Assembly (NCBI GenBank): GCA_029858505.1
Contig: JAOUEW010000001.1
Coordinates: 434,001-498,000, forward strand
Source: Deltaproteobacteria bacterium
Lineage (GTDB): Bacteria > SAR324 > JACQKK01
DNA length: 64,000 nucleotides
Direction: 5' to 3'
Position 1 is the stretch's first letter; the number at the start of each line of letters is the position of its first letter. The position numbers were made by a program, and so were the translations under genes. Under the pieces are notes generated by a model. It did not search any database. It was given only the letters and a program-made list of their open reading frames with translations, and had not been told where the DNA came from. Below, one piece after another: positions 9,455 through 17,313 of the stretch.

Positions 9455-9676
9455 TACTCGAAGCCGAAAACTTAGGAACGTTCTTCCGTCCAGCCTTCAA
9501 CAACTGAACGGATGAATCCTATCGCCAACAACACCCCTCCCCTGCCCCTGGGGGGCATCCCCTCCCCTTCGTGGAGGGGAAATCAATCGAAGCCGACGAG
9601 TTATGCAATTGCTTCCTTCCGGCTTCACTAACCGAACGGGTGAATAGAATAACCAATGGCTTCGAGTAAAGGGATG
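9455..9676. repeat. Dispersed palindromic intergenic repeat, locus B
   Basis: Occupies the gap between the holin and DUF2730 genes. It contains CAACACCCCTCCCCTGCC, the hairpin CCCCTCCCCTTCGTGGAGGGG, and the flanking blocks CGAAGCCGA...TTGCTTCCTTCCGGCTT...CCGAACGGGTGAATAGAATA found at loci A and C. There is no open frame of interest. Its position inside what is normally a contiguous phage lysis cassette indicates later insertion. Confidence 0.8.
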
Positions 9677-9683
9677 TGTGCTG

Positions 9684-10067
9684 TTACGCCCGGCCCCATA
9701 ATTTTTCCAGGCTGCCCCCCCCCACATAGCCCCCCAGGCCAATTTGCAACAGTTCCCAGGCCTGGGCCGACAACCGAAAGGTGAGCCAGCCAAAACTATC
9801 GGCCACCACCAGAAACAAAAACACCAGCATGGTCAGGGGCCGCCAGTTGCGTTGCAGCCAGCTATTGCCCTGGGCTTCGGCTGAAATGTTTTGGGCGTTC
9901 AGTTTGGCGGTGTCTGCTTGGAATTCCAGAATTTTAACCGAAAGTGCGTTTTTCACGCGCTCCAGTTCGGCTTGGGCCAGTTGGCGGTCTTCTTCCCGGG
10001 TGACGAATTTACCGATTAGACCGGCCACCGGGCCGGTCAGGGTTTCCAGCAAAGCCAGGGGGTTCAT
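9684..10067 (-). CDS. Phage holin (3TM/GTA holin family)
   Basis: 127 residues. Hydrophilic and helical for the first half (a charged stretch around REEDRQLAQAELERVKNAL), then a W-rich motif SWLQRNWRPLTMLVFLFLV and two C-terminal hydrophobic helices, the pattern of the 3TM holin family found in transposable phages and gene transfer agents. It would permeabilise the inner membrane for the endolysin. Its start overlaps the stop of the upstream amidase by four bases, so the two are coupled. Confidence 0.85.
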   Translation of the reverse strand: MNPLALLETLTGPVAGLIGKFVTREEDRQLAQAELERVKNALSVKILEFQADTAKLNAQNISAEAQGNSWLQRNWRPLTMLVFLFLVVADSFGWLTFRLSAQAWELLQIGLGGYVGGGSLEKLWGRA

Positions 10068-10540
10068 GGGGCGCTCCAGATATGTTGGGGTTGGGGCTTC
10101 ATGCCGTGGGCCTGCCAGGTCGGAACGTCAAAATTGGGGCAGGTTTTGTGGGGCTCTACCTGCCGATGGCCCAGGATGCGAACCCCCGGATATCTGGCCA
10201 TCAGGTCTTTTACCAGGGCTTCCAGAGCCTGCCATTGGGCCGGGGTGAATTGGGCTGTTTGAGGGTCTTCCGGCCCGCCCCCGCCAATCAGGCAAATGCC
10301 CAGGGAGTGTTGGTTGTGCCCCTGGGCGTGGGCACCCACGGTGGATTCTGGCCGCCCGGTTTCTACCTGGCCGTCTAGCCGGATGACGTAGTGATAGCCG
10401 ATGTCGCTCCACCCACGGCCATTGGGGGGCGGGGCAGGGGGCGGAGGATCCGTGTGCCAGCGGCGAATGTCTGCCGCGGTGAAGGGTTGGCCGTTGGGTG
10501 TGGCCGAGCAATGCAAAATGATTTCTTCCATGGTTCGCAT
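10064..10540 (-). CDS. N-acetylmuramoyl-L-alanine amidase (T7-lysozyme-like endolysin)
   Basis: 158 residues of an amidase_2/PGRP fold. Zinc ligands are visible as H10 (ILHCSAT), H125 (GHR) and C134 (KTCPNFD); the catalytic Tyr is in GYHYVI (near 49) and K132 precedes the Cys, as in T7 lysozyme. It lacks a signal peptide, so it needs the adjacent holin to reach the wall, which makes it a phage endolysin and not a cell-wall recycling enzyme. Either M1 or M4 could be the start. Confidence 0.93.
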   Translation of the reverse strand: MRTMEEIILHCSATPNGQPFTAADIRRWHTDPPPPAPPPNGRGWSDIGYHYVIRLDGQVETGRPESTVGAHAQGHNQHSLGICLIGGGGPEDPQTAQFTPAQWQALEALVKDLMARYPGVRILGHRQVEPHKTCPNFDVPTWQAHGMKPQPQHIWSAP

Positions 10541-11135
10541 GGCGAGGTTCCAGGAAAAACAAGTGCGTGGAATTCACCCCATCTGCTTTCCTGCTCACGA
10601 CTTCCCCATTTCAGCAAGCGCGCCCAGGGCTGATCCTGGGCATTCTTTCCGTTGGGGGGAAGAGCAGGTGGGCGGGGGGCCAAAGCCCCCCGTGGCACAA
10701 GGATGGAGTGTGGGAGAGGAAATCGGCTGAACCGGTGATCCGCGGGGAAAGGCCAGAGCGGATTCGTTGGGCTTCGCCGGGAGAGACAAAGAGTCGGAGA
10801 GGCTGGGGCCGGTCCGGCTCTTCCATGAGCGCCCTAAAGCGTTTCACATCCTTGTGAAACAAGGGTTGAACCGACCCCCGCCCGCTCCAGGGTTCCAGAA
10901 ACTTCCCTGCGGAACAGCTTGGCCGGAAAGGGCCATGAGATGAACAACATGGCCCGGAAAACACTTGACAGTCCAAAGGATACAGCATAAATTCTATGAA
11001 AGCAAGAAAAAAATCTATTAATAAAGAAAAAGAAAAGAAGATATACAGATAAAAGCATGAAAGAAAGATAAAAACAGCAAAAATTCTAAGTTGATCCGCT
11101 GTCCTGATTCCCCGTCCCTTTCCCCCCCAAGGGCC
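10541..11135. other. Divergent control region between lysis cassette and repressor, with AT-rich tract and hairpin
   Basis: About 595 bp without a convincing gene. The left half has ordinary G+C; 10966-11095 is a strikingly A-rich tract on the plus strand (runs such as aagaaaaaaatctattaataaag). A perfect inverted repeat GTTTCACA-tcct-TGTGAAAC lies at 10841-10860 and could be an operator of the neighbouring repressor. No tandem operators are obvious. Confidence 0.6.
10841..10860. promoter_or_regulatory. Perfect 8-bp inverted repeat, candidate repressor operator
   Basis: GTTTCACA and TGTGAAAC are separated by four bases (tcct). It lies between the amidase and the repressor. There is no T-run on either side, so an operator is likelier than a terminator. 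Confidence 0.4.
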
Positions 11136-11819
11136 ATGGCAGAACATAAAACAGAACAAGAGAATAACCTCAAGAACCTGGGGGGTGAGGGGGATGTTGC
11201 GGGGTTTGGAGATAGAATATCTGCGGTATCTCGCCAGATTGGCTCTCGGTTGGGGGCGGCCCAGGCCGCCGGGGTATCGGCCGATTCGCTGCAACGTTAT
11301 ATCCGGGGAGAGGTGCATCCCTCGTTCATGGCCATGGCGCGGCTGGCGGAAGCCGCGGGGGTTTCTTTGGAGTGGCTGGCCACGGGCCAGGGAACCATGG
11401 AGCGGGCACCAGCGGGGATAGAACCAACTGGGCCCGGCCAGGAATTGGTGGTGTTCCGTTACCTGGCGCCCCCTGGTGGGGGAGAATCTCCAGCGGGGGC
11501 GGCCCTCAACCGGGAATGGATGGAGCGCCTGGGGATGAACCCGGCTCGGCTGATGCTGTTCCCGGTGGCGGGGGATTCCATGGCCCCCACCTTGATGGAG
11601 GGGGATTTGATTTTTGTAGACACCGCCGACGTGGAACCGGCGGAAGGGTTGTTTGTGCTGCGGATGGGTGAACGGCTGGTGGTGAAGCGCCTGCAATTGC
11701 TTCCCGGAGGGATGTTGGAGGCCGTGTCCGACAATTCCCGCTATCGGCCGGTGGAAATTGACGGGGCCCGCTCCGCCGCCCTGGCGGGGCGGGTGGTGCT
11801 GGCGCTGCGGCGGGTGTAG
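11136..11819 (+). CDS. Phage-type repressor, XRE HTH plus S24 (LexA/CI-like) peptidase
   Basis: 227 residues from ATG 11136 (a TTG at 11091 is in frame upstream). The N-terminal helix-turn-helix covers about residues 36-84 (LGAAQAAGVSADSLQRYIRG...LAEAAGVSLEWLATG). The C-terminal S24 domain has catalytic S148 in VAGDSMAPT and K184 in LVVKRL; their 36-residue spacing equals that of LexA within one residue. A-G pairs at 93-94 and 120-121 are candidate self-cleavage sites. It probably represses the prophage remnant and is inactivated on DNA damage. Divergent from the lysis genes across an AT-rich control region. Confidence 0.9.
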   Translation: MAEHKTEQENNLKNLGGEGDVAGFGDRISAVSRQIGSRLGAAQAAGVSADSLQRYIRGEVHPSFMAMARLAEAAGVSLEWLATGQGTMERAPAGIEPTGPGQELVVFRYLAPPGGGESPAGAALNREWMERLGMNPARLMLFPVAGDSMAPTLMEGDLIFVDTADVEPAEGLFVLRMGERLVVKRLQLLPGGMLEAVSDNSRYRPVEIDGARSAALAGRVVLALRRV

Positions 11820-11859
11820 GGGGGTTATCCGGGGCGCCAGACCGTGTCAAAATACCCCC

Positions 11860-12858
11860 ATGCCTGAACAAAAACCCAAAGGAAAAAATGTCGTCGCAGG
11901 GGAAACCGACCACACCCCCCAGGTGCTGGCCTTTTTAGAAAAGGTGCATGGGCCGGTGCGAAAGGATGCCGCCGGGGATTGGTTTTACGCCAACGTGTCG
12001 GCGGTGTCGGTGCGGTTGCTGCTGAAAAGCGGCCTGCCCGGCAAAGAGCTGCTGTGGGCCTGGTACAATCACGCCGAGCGGGAAGGGGAACCCCTGGACC
12101 AGGCCCTGCCCCCACGCCAAGACGGAAAACTGCTGGAGATTTTACAAGAGAGTGGAATTTCTTTCGATACGCAGGCCGTGGCGGATTCGGGGTGGCTGTT
12201 TCTGCCGCCCCACCGGCAGCTGGTGTATCAACTGCTGGCGGAGTTTTTAACCATGCGGCTGGAGGGCGTGCTGGGGCAGGACGATGCTTTTCTCCGCCGA
12301 ACGTTAAGCTCTGCCGAAACCTGGACCGACCGCCACTTAGCCCGGCTGGTGGAACGATTGCAGACCGAGCCCCTTTCTGCCCAGCAGCGTTTAGCGGTGT
12401 TTGATGAACTTCCCACCGGATACCTGAAGGCCACCGCCCGCCACCTGCTGGACGAAGCCCAGACCACCGAGTTTTGGAAGGCCCCGCCCCCGGAATTGGA
12501 AGAGCTGGGAGAGCGGTGGATTGATTTTGCCCAACGGATGATCGCGGCCGCCCACCGCCTGGGGGTGTATGGGTCTCCTGGAGATTGGGAGCGCCGCCAG
12601 GACACCGAGTGGGAGAGCTACTTTCACCAAGCGGGGGGGCCAGCCCCGCGGCGGTCGGCCGCGCTGCAAGGGAATTTGGCGGTGCTGGGCCTGGGGCCGG
12701 GGGTGACCCTGGCTGGATTGAAGGCCGCCTACCGAGACAAAGCCAAGTCGTGCCACCCAGACCAGGGGGGTACGGTGCAGGATTTTTTGCGGGTGCAGGA
12801 AGCCTATGAATACCTGCTGGCCGAGATGTTTCAGCAGACGCCCTCTGGCAGCCGTTAA
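11860..12858 (+). CDS. Protein with C-terminal J-domain, otherwise unknown
   Basis: 332 residues from ATG 11860 (start MPEQKPKG), 40 bp after the repressor on the same strand. Residues 1-275 form a helical region I cannot assign. The last 50 residues are a J-domain, with the HPD motif in CHPDQGG and the terminal helix QDFLRVQEAYEYLL, so it should stimulate a DnaK-type chaperone. A J-domain at the C-terminus recalls DjlA/DjlB-type co-chaperones. There is no signal peptide or membrane helix, so it is cytoplasmic. Its short distance from the repressor may mean co-transcription. Confidence 0.75.
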   Translation: MPEQKPKGKNVVAGETDHTPQVLAFLEKVHGPVRKDAAGDWFYANVSAVSVRLLLKSGLPGKELLWAWYNHAEREGEPLDQALPPRQDGKLLEILQESGISFDTQAVADSGWLFLPPHRQLVYQLLAEFLTMRLEGVLGQDDAFLRRTLSSAETWTDRHLARLVERLQTEPLSAQQRLAVFDELPTGYLKATARHLLDEAQTTEFWKAPPPELEELGERWIDFAQRMIAAAHRLGVYGSPGDWERRQDTEWESYFHQAGGPAPRRSAALQGNLAVLGLGPGVTLAGLKAAYRDKAKSCHPDQGGTVQDFLRVQEAYEYLLAEMFQQTPSGSR

Positions 12859-12966
12859 AGCCGTTCCATTGCCTTGACCCAGGGGAACAGGATAGACTGG
12901 CAACATCCTATAAATACAAGCAAACCCTGCCGTTTCCCTATCTCCAGAATCTCCAGACGCGCCCCC

Positions 12967-14499
12967 ATGGAAGAACTGAACGAAGAATGCGGCATCATGG
13001 CCGTGTACCAAATGGGGGAAAACCACGGCCAGGTGAACGTGACCCCCCTGGTGGTGCGGGGGCTGGTGGACCTGCAAAACCGAGGTCAATTGTCTGCCGG
13101 GCTGACCAGCTACAACCCCTCCCGTGACCGCATTCTGCAAACCCACAAGGCCCTGGGCAGCGTGCACGAGGTGTTCCGGGTGAACCTGTCTCCCCAGCGC
13201 AGCCGGCAGCTGATGGAGGAATACTCTGGCCAGGCGGCCATTGGCCACACCCGTTACGCCACCAGCGGTGCGTCGGACAGTGAACTGGCCCAGCCCTTTG
13301 AGCGGGTGCATGGGCGCAAGTGGAAATGGTTCGCCATATCGTTTAACGGCAACCTGGCCAATTACCAAGCCCTGAAAGACGAACTGGAAACCACCGGTTA
13401 TCACATCACCTACCATTCGGACACGGAGGTGATGATGCACTATATTAACCGGGAGCTGCAGGGAGACACCGCCCCCGACTTTCACAAAGTCTTCGGCAAC
13501 CTCACCAAAATATTCGACGGGGCCTTTAACATTGCCTTCCTGAACGGGGCGGGAGACATGGTGGTGGTGCGGGACCCCCTGGGCATTAAGCCCCTGTGCT
13601 ACGGGGTGAAGGACCAACTGCTGGTGGCGGCCTCGGAGTCGAACGTGCTGCTGCACTTGGGCATTGAGCCCCTGCCCCTGGGGCCGGGAGAAATGATTGT
13701 GGCCAACCGGGATGGCTACCGGGTGGAGCGCTATCACCCCGCCCCCCGCAAGGCCTATTGTTTCTTCGAGTGGATTTACTTCGCCAACTTGGCTAGCTCG
13801 ATGGAAGGGCGCAGCGTGTATAACGTGCGTTACCGGCTGGGTGCTGAACTGGCCGCCCAAGAGCCCCTGAAGGAATACAGCCAGTTTCGGGTGATTCCCG
13901 TGCCGGAAACCTCTCTCACCGCCGCCCACGCCTTTGGCTTTCACCTGAACCTGCCGGTGATGAGCGGGCTGGTGCGCAACCGTTACGTGGGCCGAACGTT
14001 CATCGAGGGGGCCAGCCGGGCCGATACGGTGCGGATGAAATTCACCCCCCTGCGGGAAGTGCTGGAAGACCACGATATCTTTTTGCTGGACGACAGCCTG
14101 GTGCGGGCCACCACCCTGAAAACCGTGATTGAAGGCCTGCGCCAGCGGGGCAAGGCCCGGCAAATTCACGTTCGTATCGCCTGCCCGCCCATCATGGGGC
14201 CATGCTTTTACGGCATTGACATGCCCACGGTGAAGGAACTGTTTGCCCCCCATCACCTGCAGGGCAAGCCCCTGAACGAACTGCCCCCCGCCGTGCTGGC
14301 CGCCATGGCCAGAGAGTTGGGCGCCGACAGCCTGGTGTTTTTATCCATGGAGGGGCTAACCCGGGCCCTGGGGCTGCCCAAGGAAGATATGTGCATGGCC
14401 TGCGTGAACCTGCAATATCCCACCGAAATGGGCCGCCGCCGACATCTGCAAGCCCAGGCCCAGGCGGGGTTGGGAGAGCTGCCCCTGGCCGGGTCGTAA
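12967..14499 (+). CDS. Amidophosphoribosyltransferase (PurF) family, divergent clade
   Basis: 510 residues from ATG 12967; the nucleophile is Cys8 in NEECGIMAVYQ after a short propeptide. An N-terminal glutaminase domain (HTRYATSG, NGNLANY) is followed by a phosphoribosyltransferase domain. Cysteines in KAYCFFEW, GPCFYGID and MCMACVN match the [4Fe-4S] ligands of Bacillus-type PurF. Two usual motifs differ: RGQLSAG replaces RGQ(E/D)SAG and the PRPP loop is DDSLVRATTLK with Ala in place of the usual Gly. It would convert PRPP and glutamine to phosphoribosylamine, or be a paralogue with another acceptor or phosphoribosyl role. No other purine genes adjoin it. Confidence 0.85.
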   Translation: MEELNEECGIMAVYQMGENHGQVNVTPLVVRGLVDLQNRGQLSAGLTSYNPSRDRILQTHKALGSVHEVFRVNLSPQRSRQLMEEYSGQAAIGHTRYATSGASDSELAQPFERVHGRKWKWFAISFNGNLANYQALKDELETTGYHITYHSDTEVMMHYINRELQGDTAPDFHKVFGNLTKIFDGAFNIAFLNGAGDMVVVRDPLGIKPLCYGVKDQLLVAASESNVLLHLGIEPLPLGPGEMIVANRDGYRVERYHPAPRKAYCFFEWIYFANLASSMEGRSVYNVRYRLGAELAAQEPLKEYSQFRVIPVPETSLTAAHAFGFHLNLPVMSGLVRNRYVGRTFIEGASRADTVRMKFTPLREVLEDHDIFLLDDSLVRATTLKTVIEGLRQRGKARQIHVRIACPPIMGPCFYGIDMPTVKELFAPHHLQGKPLNELPPAVLAAMARELGADSLVFLSMEGLTRALGLPKEDMCMACVNLQYPTEMGRRRHLQAQAQAGLGELPLAGS

Positions 14500-14596
14500 T
14501 CCCTAAGGTTCTATCTCTCTATCTTTCTGCCCTGACCTGCTGACTTGTTCCCCACAGGGCCGTGTGAATTGCCATGGCCTTCATGCGAACATCTAA

Positions 14597-14633
14597 CCAA
14601 ACACATTGCCGCCAAGTTGCGCTAAGAATGGGG
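14597..14633 (+). repeat. Direct repeat, left copy, bounding an AT-rich insert
   Basis: 37 bp starting CCAAACACATTGC and ending TGCGCTAAGAATGGGG; matches 15753-15789 with three mismatches. Between the two copies lies DNA of markedly lower G+C than either flank. Confidence 0.8.
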
Positions 14634-14640
14634 GGCAGAA

Positions 14641-14772
14641 GTGCTTGTTCAATTCAACAGGACAAAGAAAATCTTTGATTATCACTTAAAAGAATGCGAA
14701 TGGAACTATGCAAATGAACATTCCCTGTTGGCCAGTGAATTGTTAAATCTGATTGCTAGGGAGGATATGTGA
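14641..14772 (+). pseudogene. Short AT-rich ORF, possible remnant of a larger gene
   Basis: 43 codons (frame open from 14626) with start GTG 14641, encoding a helical peptide containing FDYHLKECEWNYAN. It lies immediately inside the left direct repeat and its TGA overlaps the GTG start of the next gene by four bases, as in a coupled operon. I do not recognise it; the pattern of a charged, aromatic-rich C-terminus vaguely recalls transposase tails, which is a weak suggestion. No ribosome site is obvious. Confidence 0.3.
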
Positions 14773-15665
14773 AAAGAAAAAAATATCTTATATTATTTTC
14801 GGTTTTATTGTTTTCTGCTTTCTTGCTGTGGCGTGCGAGTCCCCAGTGGATAAACCTTTCACGGGAACAATCTCAGCAAGAAATAATATGCGGGAACACG
14901 CCATCCGTTGGTAGCGATGGCTGTTATGCGGGTGATGGTTTTTTATATTACGGGGATAAAAAATTTAGGATAGATCCAAGGATTCAAAGCGGGTATTCCT
15001 CCGTGTCTTTGCTGCGCCAAAAAGGGGGGCATAAAGAAATGATTGTGCTTTATTGGTGGATGGATACGTGGAATTTAGATGACAACTTAAAAGACCCCGA
15101 GTATTCGGATGAAAAGTCTCAGGAAATATTAAATGACATGAAAATAAGGGTACAAAATGACGGTAGATTTGTTATGACATACGCATGGTTAATCGATGAA
15201 AAAAATAATGTCACACAAATTCCAACCAAGGTAGAAGAAGTTGGTCATCTCCAGTTTCACGGAAATGGAATTTTTGAGATCACTGGAAATTATAGTGCAG
15301 ATGGAAAGCGATTAACGGGTACAGGGATGATCGAGCATGATTTGAGCGATTTTATAAAAGAAGAAACCGGGGAAGTGTTTACCGTAGAAGTTTTGCAGTA
15401 TTACAATAAAGAAAATAATTTCTATGTCGCCCTGCGACCAGACCCGGATAAAGGTTGGGATTCTGAAAACATTCTTGTTGTTGGACTTATATTTAGCAAC
15501 ACAAAAAAAATCATTTCTACTGAATTGGACAAAGAAGACAGAATGCTTTTGCCTGACTTGGAAGTGTTGGGGTTAGTTGGTGATGAGTTAACTATAAATT
15601 GGGATAATTACGTCAAGGAAACAGAAGTTATAAAAAAGTATAAAATTGATTTCTTGAAAAATTAG
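14769..15665 (+). CDS. AT-rich hypothetical membrane-anchored or secreted protein
   Basis: 298 residues starting at GTG 14769 with a strong GGGAGG eight bases upstream. Residues 1-24 (KRKKYLILFSVLLFSAFLLW) form a signal or anchor; the rest is soluble, with Cys residues near 41 and 52 that could form a disulphide and several beta-rich stretches (GNGIFEITGNYSADGKRLTGTG resembles the strand-turn-strand of a lipocalin-like fold). G+C is far below the neighbours, and the gene sits between two 37-bp direct repeats and ends in a strong terminator, so it was probably acquired by transfer. I recognise no family. Confidence 0.75.
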   Translation: MKRKKYLILFSVLLFSAFLLWRASPQWINLSREQSQQEIICGNTPSVGSDGCYAGDGFLYYGDKKFRIDPRIQSGYSSVSLLRQKGGHKEMIVLYWWMDTWNLDDNLKDPEYSDEKSQEILNDMKIRVQNDGRFVMTYAWLIDEKNNVTQIPTKVEEVGHLQFHGNGIFEITGNYSADGKRLTGTGMIEHDLSDFIKEETGEVFTVEVLQYYNKENNFYVALRPDPDKGWDSENILVVGLIFSNTKKIISTELDKEDRMLLPDLEVLGLVGDELTINWDNYVKETEVIKKYKIDFLKN

Positions 15666-15673
15666 ATGTGACA

Positions 15674-15703
15674 AAAAACCCAGACTACCATCTGGGCTTT
15701 TTT
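15674..15703 (+). terminator. Rho-independent terminator
   Basis: Stem CCCAGA (15679-15684) / TCTGGG (15691-15696) followed by CTTTTTT, preceded by an A-tract. It ends the AT-rich gene whose stop is at 15665. Confidence 0.85.
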
Positions 15704-15752
15704 GTTCCTCCAATTATCTTGAAAGTCGGTTATTTCCTTCTACCAACCAGTC

Positions 15753-15789
15753 CCAAACACATTGCGGCCAACGTGCGCTAAGAATGGGG
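15753..15789 (+). repeat. Direct repeat, right copy, bounding an AT-rich insert
   Basis: Second copy of the 37-bp repeat at 14597-14633 (three mismatches). It lies just upstream of the toxin-antitoxin operator. Confidence 0.8.
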
Positions 15790-15829
15790 CGGGTCCGTTC
15801 CCTATTTGTTCTTTTTCGGCCTCTCTTAT

Positions 15830-15850
15830 AGACTGGTTTAAGACCAGTCT
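15830..15850. promoter_or_regulatory. Palindromic operator of the VapBC operon
   Basis: Perfect palindrome AGACTGGT-ttaag-ACCAGTCT, ending 15 bp before the antitoxin start. It overlaps a TTATAG sequence that could be the -10 box, the usual arrangement for autoregulation by a toxin-antitoxin complex. Confidence 0.65.
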
Positions 15851-15865
15851 TACCGGAGAGACGCG

Positions 15866-16135
15866 ATGGATACCATTGGGGCATACCAAGCCAAAACCCA
15901 CCTGGGTCAACTGCTGGAACGGGTGGCCAAGGGGGAACACATCACCATTACCAAACACGGGGTGGCGGTGGCCACGCTGGGGCCGCCGGAATCCTCAGAA
16001 AGCGGGGGTTTGTCTGGTGAGCGCAAGACAGCGCACACCGTGGCGGAGGCCATCCAGCGGATGAAGGATTTTCGGCGGCACCACCGGCTGGGGGGGGAAT
16101 CCATCCGGGCGATGATAGAAGAAGGCAGGCGTTGA
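15866..16135 (+). CDS. Type II antitoxin, Phd/YefM family
   Basis: 89 residues with GGAGAG six bases before the ATG. The N-terminal half (IGAYQAKTHLGQLLERVAKGEHITITKHGVAVATL) is the Phd/YefM DNA-binding fold; the C-terminal tail (HRLGGESIRAMIEEGRR) is the toxin-binding segment. Its stop overlaps the toxin start (TGATG). It represses its own operon, probably at the palindrome 15830-15850, and neutralises the PIN toxin. Confidence 0.92.
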   Translation: MDTIGAYQAKTHLGQLLERVAKGEHITITKHGVAVATLGPPESSESGGLSGERKTAHTVAEAIQRMKDFRRHHRLGGESIRAMIEEGRR

Positions 16136-16554
16136 TGGACGACCGGTTTGTGGTGGATAACTCGATGGTGATGGCCTGGTGTTTTGCAGACGAAGGCACC
16201 CCTCATGCCGAGGCCGTTTTGGAGAGCCTGACCCACGCCGTGGCGGTGGTGCCCGCCATTTGGCCGTTGGAGGCTGGGAATGTTTTGCTGGTGGCGGAAC
16301 GCAAGAAACGACTGGACAGGGCCGCCGCGGTACGGTTTATGGAAATCTTACGGAGCCTTCCGATCGAGGTAGAGCAGGAATCTCCCAGCCGAATGCTGGG
16401 AGAGATTGTCTCCCTGGCCAGAGATCAGAAAATCTCCACCTACGACGCATCTTATTTGGATTTGGCCATGCGTGGAGGGTTGCCCTTGGCTACCCTGGAT
16501 CACACCCTCATTCAGGCCGCCAAACGCTGCCGGGTGAAGTTGTATCACCCGTGA
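16135..16554 (+). CDS. VapC-type PIN domain toxin ribonuclease
   Basis: 139 residues from ATG 16135, which overlaps the antitoxin stop. The PIN-domain acidic residues are all present: D8 (VVDNS), E46 (LEAGN), D104 (TYDASYLDLA) and D122 (TLDHTL). It should be a Mg2+-dependent RNase that blocks growth when free of antitoxin, with tRNA or rRNA as usual VapC targets. An intact, coupled module. Confidence 0.93.
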   Translation: MDDRFVVDNSMVMAWCFADEGTPHAEAVLESLTHAVAVVPAIWPLEAGNVLLVAERKKRLDRAAAVRFMEILRSLPIEVEQESPSRMLGEIVSLARDQKISTYDASYLDLAMRGGLPLATLDHTLIQAAKRCRVKLYHP

Positions 16555-16681
16555 GTCGGCTTGAATATATTGTTGTCTTGACCTGCCCTGTGGCGACCAT
16601 AACAAGTAGAACAGGCAGAGATTTCGGCAGGATGTTCAGGCGCTCATTGCGGATAATTCTTGCTGCAGCCAGCCCTCCCTT

Positions 16682-17155
16682 CTAATGCAGCCCCCGGTAT
16701 TTCCCTTGAGCATAGACCAGCGGATGGCCCTTGTGGGCGTGGGCGGCTTCCACCTCTCCCACCACGATGGTGTGGTCCCCCCCTGGGTAGCGCGCGGTGA
16801 TGCGGCATTCCAGCACCTGCACCACGTCTTCCAGCAGGGGAATGTCTCGCAGCCCAGAGCGCCAGCTGACCTGATCGAATTTATCTTCCCCCGCTTTGGC
16901 GAACAGGTTGGAAAGGGCTTCTTGGCTGCGCTCCAGAAAATGCACGGCGAAGCCTTCGGCCTCTTGAAACAGCAGGTAGTTGTAAGAGTGCTGGGCCAAG
17001 CAAAACAACACCAGGGGCGGGTTGAGAGACAGTGAGCAGAACGCCGACACGGTGAGACCGGTGAGCTCTCCGGAGGGGGAGCGGGTGGTGATGACGGTGA
17101 CCCCAGAGGGATACTGGGCCAGGGCTTTCTTAAACTCTTCGGGGGTTAGGCTCAT
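16682..17155 (-). CDS. Flavin reductase family protein (FMN-binding split barrel)
   Basis: 157 residues starting MSLTPEEFKKALAQYPSGV, the standard beginning of HpaC/flavin-reductase-like proteins; the upstream frame to 17572 lacks homology. Characteristic segments are TGLTVSAFCSLSLNPPLVLF (FMN binding) and the C-terminal GDHTIVVGEVEAA...PLVYAQGKYRGL. It reduces FMN or FAD with NAD(P)H, usually to serve a monooxygenase, but no monooxygenase gene adjoins, so the partner is unknown. Cytoplasmic. Confidence 0.92.
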   Translation of the reverse strand: MSLTPEEFKKALAQYPSGVTVITTRSPSGELTGLTVSAFCSLSLNPPLVLFCLAQHSYNYLLFQEAEGFAVHFLERSQEALSNLFAKAGEDKFDQVSWRSGLRDIPLLEDVVQVLECRITARYPGGDHTIVVGEVEAAHAHKGHPLVYAQGKYRGLH

Positions 17156-17313
17156 GGTGTGAACGCGGGATTGGAAGCGTGAGCGGAGTGAGGTGAACGA
17201 ACCTGTGTTTGCCCAGAACCAAACCCGGTATTTGGGGGGTGGCCGCGGGATTTTAAGCAAGGCTTTTATTGATTGGAACGGAAACCCCAGGGAAACGGCT
17301 CCCTTGCTGGGGG

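Noticed and set aside
12875-12966. Sigma-70 promoter TTGACC ... TATAAA before the PurF-like gene
   Set aside because: The spacing of about 28-29 bp between the boxes is too long for a standard promoter.
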